DNA of 64,000 nt from Cohnella fermenti (GTDB taxonomy: Bacteria > Bacillota > Bacilli > Paenibacillales > Paenibacillaceae): NCBI RefSeq assembly GCF_004801405.1, contig NZ_SSOB01000050.1:1-64000 (forward strand), read 5' to 3'. The translations under genes and the position numbers were made by a program. The notes beneath the pieces were generated by a model. The model ran no database searches, was not told where the DNA came from, and saw nothing but the letters and a program-made list of their open reading frames with translations. This document shows, piece by piece, positions 35,198 through 44,073 of this stretch (position 1 is the first letter of the stretch; each line of letters starts with the position of its first letter).

Positions 35198-35233
35198 CCA
35201 AGCATCCTCCTTAGCGGCGGCGGTAACACTATT

Positions 35234-35262
35234 AAAATATCAGCTATCGACATAATATTCAA
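35234..35262 (-). promoter_or_regulatory. Promoter of the 98-residue protein gene
   Basis: On the minus strand TTGAAT (35262-35257) and TATTTT (35239-35234) are separated by 17 bp in a locally AT-rich patch. Confidence 0.6.
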
Positions 35263-35293
35263 TAATTTTACATAAATTCTATTTCGGTGCAGG

Positions 35294-36520
35294 TTATCTC
35301 CGAGACGGCCGCTTCGGGACAAGAGGAACGAATGGCAGGGCGAGCAGGACAATCGCAATAAGAACCCCGATGGCCAGGGGACGATGGTCGAGAAGAGCTT
35401 GCACGGCAAGGGTTAGAACGATGCCGCCAAGGTTGCCGAACATGAGCAGCACTCCGGCTACTGTGCCGTCTTCCTCGGGAGGGGATTCTCTCTCGGCTGA
35501 AGTCAGGATGACGGGAAGGTTGGCGAGCAGCAGGAACCCCGTTAAGGTGAATAAGGCGAAGATGAGCCACACGGGCTTGCCAATCGCGAGGAATGTCAAG
35601 GCGGCGGCGCTGACGGCGAGGGAAGCGGTCAGCACGTAACGGGAGCGCGAGCCGATGTCCGCCCAGCCGGGGACAACCGCTGCGCCGACGATGCCGGCAA
35701 GGGTCATGGCACCGATGGCGAGTCCGACTTCCGCCGAACTGATTCCGATCGGCTGCGAGAGCACTTCGAGCCAGGTCGTCAGGGTGATGAACAGGCCGAA
35801 GCCGGCGAACAGCAACAAGCTGTAAACCCGGACGAAGCGGTAGGACCAGACGGTTCGGATCGAGGCAAGGAAACGAGCCTCTTCCTGCGGCACTTCGTAC
35901 AACGGACGGCGGCGAAGCGCAAACAGGAACAGGATGGCGGAGCAGACGGCCAGAACGGCTTGGGTGAGATGGACGGCGCGGAGGCCTCCCCAGTCCATCA
36001 GGAAGGGGGATGTTACCGAGGAGACGAGAATGCCGATGAAGAGGCTGGCGGTGCCCGCAGCGATGGCGGTCGGTCGCTTCGCGGGTTCGGCATACATCGC
36101 GGCCAGCTTGTTGACGGCGTTCAGGATGAACGGCTGGGCGATGGAGACGAGCATCTGGCCGACGAGCGCATATTCATAACCCGGAACGAGACGAACGAGA
36201 GCTCCGGCTCCCGTCAGGACGGCTCCCCATGCCAGCGTATGCTTAAAGCGCTTGTCCGCCAAGTAGCCGAACGGGATGGCAAGCAGGACGTACAGCAGCG
36301 GATATACTTGGGCGAGCCAGCCGACGGCGTCGACGGAGACGCCCCATTCCTTGGCCGAATCGGTCGTGATGGGGGTATAAGCGACCCACAGAAGCTGGGT
36401 TGCGCCGGCAAGGAAGGCGTAGGCGAGCAGGACGGACCAGCGGGTGCCGGCAATCGGGCCGGGGGCAAAGCCCGAGCGGCGAACGGTCGTAGGGGGCTGA
36501 TAGGACTTATAGGGCGGCAT
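35294..36520 (-). CDS. MFS transporter
   Basis: This is a 408-residue major facilitator protein with about twelve membrane segments. The loop between segments 2 and 3 contains FGYLADKRFKHTLAWGAVL, a degenerate MFS signature. AGGAGGAAG sits 8 nt before the ATG, and the stop of the lactone oxidase gene lies 22 nt upstream, so it is the last gene of a three-gene minus-strand operon. It probably moves the substrate or product of the two enzymes. Confidence 0.85.
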   Translation of the reverse strand: MPPYKSYQPPTTVRRSGFAPGPIAGTRWSVLLAYAFLAGATQLLWVAYTPITTDSAKEWGVSVDAVGWLAQVYPLLYVLLAIPFGYLADKRFKHTLAWGAVLTGAGALVRLVPGYEYALVGQMLVSIAQPFILNAVNKLAAMYAEPAKRPTAIAAGTASLFIGILVSSVTSPFLMDWGGLRAVHLTQAVLAVCSAILFLFALRRRPLYEVPQEEARFLASIRTVWSYRFVRVYSLLLFAGFGLFITLTTWLEVLSQPIGISSAEVGLAIGAMTLAGIVGAAVVPGWADIGSRSRYVLTASLAVSAAALTFLAIGKPVWLIFALFTLTGFLLLANLPVILTSAERESPPEEDGTVAGVLLMFGNLGGIVLTLAVQALLDHRPLAIGVLIAIVLLALPFVPLVPKRPSRR

Positions 36521-36542
36521 TTTTCTTCCTCCTAGCGACGAA

Positions 36543-37874
36543 TTAATCGGATTCGGGAACGAACAGGCCGCGCAGGTGATCGTTCAGGAAAAGGCCGTCC
36601 GGGTCCATGCGGCCGCGAAGCTCTGCGAAGTCCGACCAGCGCGGATAACGTTCGCGAAGCTGGGCGTGCTTCATGGTGTGCAGCTTGCCCCAGTGGGGGC
36701 GTCCTCCGTGACGAAGGAAGATGTCCTCCATCGCGGAGAAGTACTCGCGATAGGGCATCCCTCGGTACATGTGGACGGCGATGTAGGCCGAGTCTCTCCC
36801 GGTCGCCGGGCTGATCCATAGGTCGTCTCCCTTCGCGTAGCGGCATTCGATCGGGAAGTGGACGGCGAAGCGCTCGCGCTCCATGACGGCGCGCATCTCG
36901 CGGATGACGTCCGCCATGGAGGCGGCGGGAAGATTGTACTCCATCTCGTTGAAGCGGACGAGCCGTTTGGTTGCGAAGATGCGGTGGCTGTACTCTACCT
37001 TGCGGAATACGGGAACGCTTGAGGCGCTGATGCGGCTGACGGATGTTGCGAGGCCGGGGAAGCGGCGGCATAACCCGGACATGGCGCCGAAGACGCCGTT
37101 CTCAAGCACCATCTCGCTGAGGTAATCCCGGATCGGACGGGACGTGATTCGTTCTTCCGATTCGTCCATGAATTTGATCTGGCACGTCTCCGCGTACGGG
37201 AACCAGTAGAATTCGAAGTGGCGATGGCCGTCGCGGAATTCGTCCAGCCGTTCGAGGCATTCGGATAGCGGAATGCGGGAGCTGCGGTATTCCAGCTTGT
37301 AGGCGGGGCGCAGTCGCAGCTTCACTTGGGCGACGATGCCGAGGACGCCGAGCGAGACGGGGTATGCGCCGAAGGTGTCCGGAGACGATTCGGCGTCGAG
37401 CTCGCGGATGTCGCCGTTGCCGTCTATGATCGTCATGCCGAGCACCTGCGTGGAGATGTTGCCGAAGCGGATGCCGGTGCCGTGCGTTCCGGTGCTGATC
37501 GCTCCCGCGATGGATTGCACGTCGATATCGCCGAGGTTCTCCTGGGCGAGACCTTCGGCGTGAAGCAACTCGCCGAGTTGCTTCAGCTTGGTGCCGGCCC
37601 AGACGGTCGCGGTGCGATTGTCCGCGTCGACGGAGACAATGCCTTGCAAGCGGTCAAGCGAGATCAGGATGTCGTTCGTCGCGGCAATTGCGGTGAAGGA
37701 ATGCCCGGAGCCGACGACACGAAGGGTGCGATTCTCCTTGCGGCACATGCGAACGGCATCCGAGATCTCTTCCGTGCTGGAGGGATAGAGAATTTGGCGA
37801 GGGCTGGCCGCAGCGCTACCGGACCAGTTGCTCCAACGTTGGATGTTTGTGCTCGACTGAATAATCTTGCTCAT
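36543..37874 (-). CDS. FAD-binding oxidoreductase, D-arabinono-1,4-lactone oxidase family
   Basis: This is a 443-residue flavoenzyme of the VAO/PCMH class (L-gulonolactone, D-arabinono-lactone and alditol oxidases). The FAD-binding domain shows PSSTEEISDAVRMCR, the GSGHSF block, whose His is the usual covalent flavin site in alditol oxidases, and GAISTGTHGTG. The C-terminal ALO domain ends in HWGKLH and DPDGLFLNDHLRGLF. Its ATG overlaps the stop of the upstream aldolase gene as ATGA, implying tight translational coupling. It should oxidise a sugar lactone or polyol with oxygen. Confidence 0.88.
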   Translation of the reverse strand: MSKIIQSSTNIQRWSNWSGSAAASPRQILYPSSTEEISDAVRMCRKENRTLRVVGSGHSFTAIAATNDILISLDRLQGIVSVDADNRTATVWAGTKLKQLGELLHAEGLAQENLGDIDVQSIAGAISTGTHGTGIRFGNISTQVLGMTIIDGNGDIRELDAESSPDTFGAYPVSLGVLGIVAQVKLRLRPAYKLEYRSSRIPLSECLERLDEFRDGHRHFEFYWFPYAETCQIKFMDESEERITSRPIRDYLSEMVLENGVFGAMSGLCRRFPGLATSVSRISASSVPVFRKVEYSHRIFATKRLVRFNEMEYNLPAASMADVIREMRAVMERERFAVHFPIECRYAKGDDLWISPATGRDSAYIAVHMYRGMPYREYFSAMEDIFLRHGGRPHWGKLHTMKHAQLRERYPRWSDFAELRGRMDPDGLFLNDHLRGLFVPESD

Positions 37875-39064
37875 AGGAAGCACTCTCCCGTCCCGCGATA
37901 GGTTCTGTATTCCGCGACAATCCGTCCGTCCGCTACGGCGTGCAGGCTGGAGAACCGTTCGCACAGCTCCCCTGCCTTCGCGTGGCGGAAGAAGACGGGA
38001 TCTCCGATCCCGAGCGGCTCGGAGCCCGCGTACCGAAGCGGGGTCTGCACTTCGCCGGCGCCTTCGCGAGCCATGAGGGACAGGCCGGCCGGAAGATACG
38101 GCTTCGGCAGCTTCTCGTCCCCCGGCGAGCCGGAGGCGACATAGCCTCCCCCGAGGCAGGTGAAGACGCCGGGGGCGGGCCGGCGAACGATGGAGACGGC
38201 GAACCCGGCGGCGGGCTCGTAGCGGAACGACCGGTAGGCGTCGAACAGCAGCGGGGAATAGAAGCCGGAGCCGGCGGTAATCTCGGTGACGCCGGGCTCG
38301 AGGCGGGAGCTGGAGAAGCTGCCGGTTCCGCCTGCGTTCACGAAGCGAAGAGGAAGCCCGAGCGAGCGGATGCCTTCGAGCACTTCGGCGCGGCGTCTGG
38401 CGACCTCGACGATGGAGCGCTTCTTGAGCAGCCGGATGACGCGGTTCTGCAGCGCCTGGCCGGGGACGTTGTCGCCGAGGCCGGCGATCTGGGCTTCATA
38501 GCCCATGATGCCGTCGAGGCGGACGTGCTTCGAGGCCGCGATGCGCTGCACGACGGGAGCGGCTTGCGCCCAACTGCCGAGCGGCGAACGCCAGACGCCG
38601 AAGCGGAGGCCCGGGTACGAGGAGGACATGTCGATGTCGAGGCAGACGGGCACTTGAACGCCCGCGGCGCGGGCGATCCGTTCGATATGCTCGACCTGCT
38701 CCGCGGAGTCGACCATCAGAACGATAGTCCGGCCTTCGCCGATGAGGCGGGCGATGTCTTCGAGCTCCCCGGCGTTCCAGATCGGGTAACCGAGCAGCAG
38801 ATCGTCGAAGCCTTGCTCCGCCAGCATGATCGCTTCCTTGCCGGCGAAGCACATGATGCCTTGGAAGACGGAGCTGGAAGCCAGGATTCGGCGCAGGGCA
38901 TCGACGCAGCGAATGGACTTGCTGGCGATTCGGACGCTCTTGTTCCCGGCCGCTTCGGCAATTGCGCGGGCATTGGCATCGAATAAATCCAGATCCAAAT
39001 AAGCGAAGGGAGTCGGAAGTCCCTCGAACACCCTCCTATAGTGGCCGTACTCGGAAACGCTCAT
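37871..39064 (-). CDS. PLP-dependent amino acid aldolase/deaminase, alanine-racemase N-domain type
   Basis: This is a 397-residue fold-type III PLP enzyme related to D-threonine aldolase and D-serine dehydratase. The PLP lysine sits in RIASKSIRC. The barrel contains DIDMSSSYPGLRFGVWRSP and INAGGTGSF-like RFVNAGGTGSFSSS, which binds the cofactor phosphate. The C-terminal domain carries the H and C residues expected for metal binding. AGAGGTG precedes the ATG. It is the first gene of the operon aldolase, lactone oxidase, MFS. The pairing with an ALO-type oxidase recurs in bacteria, but the substrate is unknown. Confidence 0.85.
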   Translation of the reverse strand: MSVSEYGHYRRVFEGLPTPFAYLDLDLFDANARAIAEAAGNKSVRIASKSIRCVDALRRILASSSVFQGIMCFAGKEAIMLAEQGFDDLLLGYPIWNAGELEDIARLIGEGRTIVLMVDSAEQVEHIERIARAAGVQVPVCLDIDMSSSYPGLRFGVWRSPLGSWAQAAPVVQRIAASKHVRLDGIMGYEAQIAGLGDNVPGQALQNRVIRLLKKRSIVEVARRRAEVLEGIRSLGLPLRFVNAGGTGSFSSSRLEPGVTEITAGSGFYSPLLFDAYRSFRYEPAAGFAVSIVRRPAPGVFTCLGGGYVASGSPGDEKLPKPYLPAGLSLMAREGAGEVQTPLRYAGSEPLGIGDPVFFRHAKAGELCERFSSLHAVADGRIVAEYRTYRGTGECFL

Positions 39065-39174
39065 GGCACACCTCTGCGCTCATAGTTATGCATACATTTG
39101 TGTACAGAGTTCTACAAGTTCGGACAAATCCCTTTTTTCGCGGTAAAATAGAGGAACTTAAGGAGGGGATTGGC

Positions 39175-40074
39175 GTGGCGATCGAGATCGGGCTCACGGG
39201 ATGGGGAGACCATGACAGTCTGATCTTGACGGCTCCCAAGAGCAAGGACAAGCTTCGGATGTACGCTCGGCATTACCCGCTTGTGGAGGTCGATACGTCC
39301 TTCTATGCGATCCAGCCCCCTGAGCGAATGGGCAAGTGGGCGGACGAGACGCCGGAGTCGTTCGGCTTCATCGTGAAGGCTTACCAGGAGATGACCGGGC
39401 ACCAGAGGGGCAAGCCGTATTATACGGAGGCGGATGAGATGTACGCGGCGTTCCGGGAATCGCTGGCTCCGCTCATGGAGAGAGGGAAGCTGCGGGCGGC
39501 GCTGTTCCAATATCCGCCGTGGTTCGCGTGTACGCGGGATTCGGTGAATGTGCTGAGGGAGGCGAAGCGGAGGATGGAAGGAATTCCTTGTGCGCTCGAG
39601 TTCCGTCACCGGAGCTGGTTCGACCCGGAATTCCGCGAGAGGACGCTGACGTTCATGCGCGAGGAAGGCTGGATTCACAGCGTGTGTGACGAGCCGCAGG
39701 CGGGGGACGGTTCGATTCCGGCCGTCGCGGAGGCGACGGACCCGTCGTACACGATTGTCCGCTTCCACGGGCGCAACAGCTCCGGGTGGAATAACGGAGG
39801 CGGAGCGGACTGGCGGGCGGTGCGGTATCTGTACCGATACAGTCCGGAAGAGCTGGAGAGCTGGCGGGGGAGGCTGGAAGAGCTCGGACGGCAGAGCCGC
39901 GCGGTCGGCGTCGTCTTCAACAATAATTCGGGCGGAGACGCCGCGGATAACGCGAAGATGCTCATGGCGATGCTGGGACAGCGAACGCCGGAGGGGAAGG
40001 AGCCGCTCGAGCGGGAGCAGCCGGCCCCGAAGGAACCGGAGCCGGAGCAACTGGATTTGTTCGATTCGTTATGA
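39175..40074 (+). CDS. DUF72 (YecE-like) protein
   Basis: This is a 299-residue TIM-barrel-like protein of the DUF72/YecE family, whose activity is undefined. The hallmark start IEIGLTGWGDHDSLI, VEVDTSFYAIQPPERMGKWADETPESFGFIVKAYQEMTGH, ALEFRHRSWFDPE and the late FNNNSGGDAADNAKML are all present. The GTG at 39175 follows AGGAGGGG with 6-nt spacing; the frame is open far upstream but without another ribosome site. A Glu/Pro-rich tail follows the domain. Confidence 0.85.
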   Translation: MAIEIGLTGWGDHDSLILTAPKSKDKLRMYARHYPLVEVDTSFYAIQPPERMGKWADETPESFGFIVKAYQEMTGHQRGKPYYTEADEMYAAFRESLAPLMERGKLRAALFQYPPWFACTRDSVNVLREAKRRMEGIPCALEFRHRSWFDPEFRERTLTFMREEGWIHSVCDEPQAGDGSIPAVAEATDPSYTIVRFHGRNSSGWNNGGGADWRAVRYLYRYSPEELESWRGRLEELGRQSRAVGVVFNNNSGGDAADNAKMLMAMLGQRTPEGKEPLEREQPAPKEPEPEQLDLFDSL

Positions 40075-40100
40075 GACAAGGAGTGCGGTTAGAACGTAGA

Positions 40101-40133
40101 GAGCCCGGACGACGCGGATGTCGCCCGGGCTTC
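40101..40133. terminator. Bidirectional terminator between converging genes
   Basis: GAGCCCGGACGAC pairs with GTCGCCCGGGCTTC, and T-rich DNA follows on the plus side. It separates the DUF72 and GH43 genes. Confidence 0.75.
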
Positions 40134-40155
40134 TGCTTGTTTACCCGGCTTGCCG

Positions 40156-41619
40156 TCAGCTCGTCGTCGAGAACGAGAACTGCTGGTTGTTGCCGCCGCT
40201 GTCGGTGTACTGGATCAGGTCCGCTCCGTTCGCTGTCGAGGCTCCAGTGATGTCGAGAATTTTGCGGCTCTTCACGTTCATGATCTTGTAGTAGCCGGAG
40301 CCGACGGAGATGAGGCGGAATTGCTGGTTGAGGCCGCCGTTGTCCGTATACTGAATGACGCTCGCTCCGTCGGCGGTCGAGGAGCTTGTGATGTCCATGA
40401 TTTTGCCGCTGTTGCGATTCTTGATCTTGTAGTAGCCGCCGCCCGCGTCGACGAATTGCCAATGCTGGCTGGTCCAGCCGCCGTCCGACCACTGCTCGAT
40501 CTGCGTGCCGTCCGTCGTCGCGCCGCTTGTCGCTCCGAGCAGCAGGCCGCTGTTGCGGTTGGCGATCTTGTAGTAGGAAGAGGTGTTCACCGGCGGGCTT
40601 GTCGTTCCGGAGATGGTGCCGACCGCGGCGTCAATTGTCAGCGAGTCGGCCCAGCTCATCGAGAGCGAGGTGCTCGAGGGGAAGGTCAGCGGCAGCCAGA
40701 CGTATTCGGAGTCGTTCACCTTGCCGCCCCACGCTCCCGCCCAGCGATCGCCCATGTACAGATAGGAGGTCGAGGACGAGCCTTCGACGGGGAGCACGTA
40801 GGCAGCCTGAGAGTTATAGGCGTTGGAGTTGCCGAAGTTGGTCAGGCTGCTCCACGTGCCGGAGATGCTCGTCGCCGTCGCGTACTTCTGCTGGTTCGGC
40901 GACCAGCCTGTCGCGCCGGAGGTGATGAGGAAGTAGGTGCTGCCGCGTTTGAACATCGCCGGCGCTTCCCGATAAGAGCCGGTCCAGAGCGTCTGGACGA
41001 GCGAGTCGACGCCCTTGAAGTCGCTCGTCAGCTTGTAGATGTTCAGGTCTGCGTTCACGTTGGTCGCCGAGATGAGGTAGGCGGTGCCTCCGTCGTTGAA
41101 CACCGTCATGTCGCGGGAATCGTAGCCGAGCGGACGGAAGCTGCCTTGGTACGTGTAGGTGCCGTCCACGGTGCTGGAGTAGGCGACGGCGGTGCGCGCC
41201 TGGCCGTAATCGACTCCGTTCTCCCAGTGCATCCACATGACGTATTGGCCGGTCGAGCTGTTGTAGATGACCTTGGGACGTTCGATGTTGGAGACGTTCA
41301 ACTCCGTCGCGGAGCTGCTCGTCAGCACGTCGCCGCGGTACGTCCAGCTCTTCAGGTCTGTGGAGCGATAGCAGGAGACCGCCTTGAACGTGCCGTCCGT
41401 GTTGCGGTTCTCCCCGAACCAATAGTAGTAGCTGCCAACCTTGATGGCGCCTCCGCCATGCGCTTGGATGACGTTGCCGGATGTGTCCGTGAATTGCCAG
41501 CCGTTGTTGGCGATTGTGACCGAAGCGGCGGATGCCGGACCTCCGAAGCCGACATACGTCGCCAGAACAAGAATAAGCGCAATCAGAAGCTTGGCCGTGC
41601 GATCGAGCGGGTGAGCCAT
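40156..41619 (-). CDS. Secreted GH43-family glycosidase with RICIN lectin domain
   Basis: This is a 487-residue exported enzyme. The signal peptide ends near GPASAAS. The catalytic five-blade domain (VGSYYYWFGENRN, DLKSWTYRGDVL, SRDMTVFNDGGTAYLI, REAPAMFKRGSTYFLI) resembles the GH43 subfamily that includes exo-beta-1,3-galactanases. A ricin-type beta-trefoil of about 140 residues with three QXW-like repeats (SQHWQF, NQQFRL, NQQFSF) follows, which should bind galactose-type sugars. AGGAGG precedes the ATG at 41619; an in-frame ATG at 41649 lacks a site. A cre sequence lies 49 nt upstream, so CcpA control is likely. Confidence 0.87.
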   Translation of the reverse strand: MAHPLDRTAKLLIALILVLATYVGFGGPASAASVTIANNGWQFTDTSGNVIQAHGGGAIKVGSYYYWFGENRNTDGTFKAVSCYRSTDLKSWTYRGDVLTSSSATELNVSNIERPKVIYNSSTGQYVMWMHWENGVDYGQARTAVAYSSTVDGTYTYQGSFRPLGYDSRDMTVFNDGGTAYLISATNVNADLNIYKLTSDFKGVDSLVQTLWTGSYREAPAMFKRGSTYFLITSGATGWSPNQQKYATATSISGTWSSLTNFGNSNAYNSQAAYVLPVEGSSSTSYLYMGDRWAGAWGGKVNDSEYVWLPLTFPSSTSLSMSWADSLTIDAAVGTISGTTSPPVNTSSYYKIANRNSGLLLGATSGATTDGTQIEQWSDGGWTSQHWQFVDAGGGYYKIKNRNSGKIMDITSSSTADGASVIQYTDNGGLNQQFRLISVGSGYYKIMNVKSRKILDITGASTANGADLIQYTDSGGNNQQFSFSTTS

Positions 41620-41667
41620 TCCAATTCCTCCTCTCGTAATGGGAAGCACACTGGAACAACATCGAAT

Positions 41668-41681
41668 TGATAACGCTTACA
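41668..41681. promoter_or_regulatory. cre site (CcpA operator) of the GH43 gene
   Basis: TGATAACGCTTACA matches 13 of 14 positions of the cre consensus TGWAANCGNTNWCA. Confidence 0.72.
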
Positions 41682-42054
41682 GGATGGTTTGAAGTCAACT
41701 CCCTCCCTCCTTCCGTTCGGAGCTGGTTGAAGACCGCCGTGCCTGCGGCTCGCGGAAGTCCGTGCTCGCCGGCGTTCTCGCTGCCGGGGCGCGATGCGGC
41801 CTTGCTTCCACTATAGCAGGAAGACAGGTGCGGAACGACTGAACAATCGTGCGATCGGCCCGCCGACGGCGGGTGCGGGAATGAACAATGGTGCGCAGTG
41901 TGAACGATTCTGCGAATGGAGTCGGAGATCGGCATTGCGAGGAATTTGGCGGTGCCATGTGGCATAAGGTCGGAAGGCCAACCGAATACGCGGAGAAGGA
42001 AGTGCGGGAACGGCGAGCACGACGTCGCGGTGGGCGTCGCCGCGCTCGAGGCGC
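41682..42054. other. Intergenic DNA between GH43 and HAAS-FtsW genes
   Basis: No gene is supported. Two similar segments, GAACAATCGTGCGA near 41841 and GAACAATGGTGCGC near 41884, could be regulator half-sites for the GH43 gene, but this is weak. No clear terminator for the FtsW-like gene was found. Confidence 0.4.
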
Positions 42055-43557
42055 TTAAGCCCCATCTCGGTTCCGGCTATGAGGTGCTGACGCAAGCGGA
42101 TATCCGGAAGCAACGAGCCGCGGAAGCATGTCCTTGCGCCGGTAAACGCCGAGCAGGAGGCCGATGGACGCCAGCTCGCACACGGTCTGCAAGCCGCTGT
42201 AGCCGACGAATGGCATGGCGATGCCGACGAACGGCAGCACGCCGACCGACATGAGCAGCGTCCAGACGAGCTTGACCGCGAGAATGGAACCGACGGCGAG
42301 CGCGAGCAAGCGGGCATACGGCTCCCGCGACTGCCGCGAGATGCGAACGGAACGGTAAACAAAAGCGGCGGCGAGGAGAACGAGCGCGATGCCGAAAGCC
42401 CAGCCGAGCGCACCGACCAGGTAGGCGACGATATTCTCGGTATAAGCATAGGGAAGCCGATCAAGCCCGACATCGAAGCCGTGCCCCTTGAAGCCGGCGG
42501 AACGGATAAAATCGCGGGCATAGGTGCCTCCGTCGATGAAGGAGTCGTCGCCGGCGAAGCGCTGAAGATAGGCGAGGATGCGCTGATAGAAGATGGAATG
42601 GCGCATCTCCCCGAACCGGAATTCCCTTAAGGCGAACAGGACGAACAGCAGCGAGCACATATAGAGCAGAAGCCGCTTCCAGCCCCCGTCCCTCGTCAGC
42701 AAGAGGAGCGCAGCTCCGACCAAATGAACGGAGAGCGAGACGAGCGAAGGAGACACCAGATAGAAGTAAGCGGGAAGCGCATAGAACAGCAGCAGCTCCT
42801 TGCCATACCCGCGCAGCTTCTCCCGGATACCGCCGACCGGCCGCTTCTCTCCGGCCAGATAACCCGCATAGGCGAACAGGAACAGATAAGGGGCGATCGA
42901 GGCGGCGTCAAGGGCGAAGCCTCCGATGTAGACCCAACGATAAGCGCCGTTCACCATTCTGCCAAGCGTATGGGATTGGGCGAGCAGGAACAGGACGACC
43001 GCGAGGCCGTAAGTCCACCAGGAGTACGATCTCAGCTTGCGATAATCGACGAAATAGAAAATAAGCAGAGCGGCCGTTCCCATCCCGACGCAGAGGAGCT
43101 TGTTCGCCAGAAACGGAATGTCCGGCATTCGTTCGGAGGGGGCGAGCTCCTGCAACGCATACATCGCCATCAGCCCGATGCCGATCAGCACGATTGCCAG
43201 CGACAGAAGGCTCCACTCCAGCTTCGGCCTGTGGACGCGCTGAAGCCGCTTGCCGATTGTCCGCGGATCGCCCATCTCCTTCAGCGCGTAAGCGATCGCT
43301 TCATCGAATGAAGCATCGATCAAAGCATCGCCCGAATTCCGGCAGACTTCCGCCGATTGCCCTTCCGCACCGGAAGCCGGACTCTCCGCATTCCTCGCGC
43401 TCCTCGCCGGCTTCAGCCTCTCGAAGACAAGCTCCTCCAGATGGCCGCCGATCTCCAGCCGAATCTCTTCGTGCAGTTCCTTCGCCCGGACCTGTCCGCA
43501 TACGTCGTCCAAGTATTCGCGGACCGCCTTGTGCTCCCGGATGCGCCGTTCGATCAT
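42055..43557 (-). CDS. FtsW/RodA/SpoVE-family membrane protein with N-terminal HAAS-like domain
   Basis: This is a 500-residue protein. The first 110 residues are a soluble helical segment (REYLDDVCGQVRAKELHEEIRLEIGGHLEEL) like the HAAS/DUF1700 domain of proteins paired with PadR regulators. A SEDS-type membrane domain with about ten segments follows (RMVNGAYRWVYIGGFALDAASIAPYLFLFAYAG; FVGYSGLQTVCELASIGLLLGV). SEDS proteins polymerise or move cell-wall precursors, and fusion to HAAS suggests an envelope-stress or sporulation role. Its ATG overlaps the PadR stop as ATGA. GAGGGGGG precedes the start at 43557. Confidence 0.82.
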   Translation of the reverse strand: MIERRIREHKAVREYLDDVCGQVRAKELHEEIRLEIGGHLEELVFERLKPARSARNAESPASGAEGQSAEVCRNSGDALIDASFDEAIAYALKEMGDPRTIGKRLQRVHRPKLEWSLLSLAIVLIGIGLMAMYALQELAPSERMPDIPFLANKLLCVGMGTAALLIFYFVDYRKLRSYSWWTYGLAVVLFLLAQSHTLGRMVNGAYRWVYIGGFALDAASIAPYLFLFAYAGYLAGEKRPVGGIREKLRGYGKELLLFYALPAYFYLVSPSLVSLSVHLVGAALLLLTRDGGWKRLLLYMCSLLFVLFALREFRFGEMRHSIFYQRILAYLQRFAGDDSFIDGGTYARDFIRSAGFKGHGFDVGLDRLPYAYTENIVAYLVGALGWAFGIALVLLAAAFVYRSVRISRQSREPYARLLALAVGSILAVKLVWTLLMSVGVLPFVGIAMPFVGYSGLQTVCELASIGLLLGVYRRKDMLPRLVASGYPLASAPHSRNRDGA

Positions 43558-43889
43558 GGGGTTCCCCCCTCTCCCAGAACCCGGTTGACCGTTCCGCTGA
43601 AGAGGCTCCATTCGCGCTTCTTCTCCTCAAGCTGCGCGCGTCCCTTGTCCGTGATCCGATAATACTTGCGCGGCCGCGTTCCCTGCTCGTCCCAGTAGGC
43701 CTCGACCAGCCCGTCCGCTTCCAGCGCATGAAGAATCGGATACAAGGTGCCCTCCTTCAAGACGAACACGCCGCCGGACCGGGCTTCGAGCTCCTTCGTC
43801 AGCTCGTATCCGTACATTTCTTTGCGGTCCAGCAGGGTCAGGATCAGAATGACGTTGCTTCCCTTCATCAGTTCTTTGCTAATTTTCAT
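43554..43889 (-). CDS. PadR-family transcriptional regulator
   Basis: This is a 111-residue winged-helix regulator. The PadR core is clear: SNVILILTLLDRKEMYGYEL, then KEGTLYPILHALEADGLVE and PRKYYRITDKGRAQLEE. It is short, as in the PadR-s1 subfamily, which lacks the long C-terminal helix. GGAGGG precedes the ATG at 43889. It is translationally coupled to the HAAS-FtsW gene, which it should regulate together with itself. Confidence 0.9.
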   Translation of the reverse strand: MKISKELMKGSNVILILTLLDRKEMYGYELTKELEARSGGVFVLKEGTLYPILHALEADGLVEAYWDEQGTRPRKYYRITDKGRAQLEEKKREWSLFSGTVNRVLGEGGTP

Positions 43890-43912
43890 GCAGACCCTCC
43901 AATGTAGATTGT

Positions 43913-43936
43913 CGATGCATCGTATATCTATGTATA
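43913..43936. promoter_or_regulatory. Candidate PadR autoregulatory site
   Basis: CGATGCATCG is a perfect 10-bp palindrome, directly followed by the dyad TATATCTATGTATA. Both lie 24-47 nt upstream of the PadR start. Confidence 0.35.
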
Positions 43937-44073
43937 GAGTAAAGGATGCCTGGGCAATTGTCAATGAACGGAACCCCTTCCTCTCTGGCTGGTCTGTCGC
44001 ACACCCGTCCGCTTTTTCCAAGAGGTTGTGCTATGATGGTGTTGACGAAGGAACAGGGGATGGGAGTTCGGAG

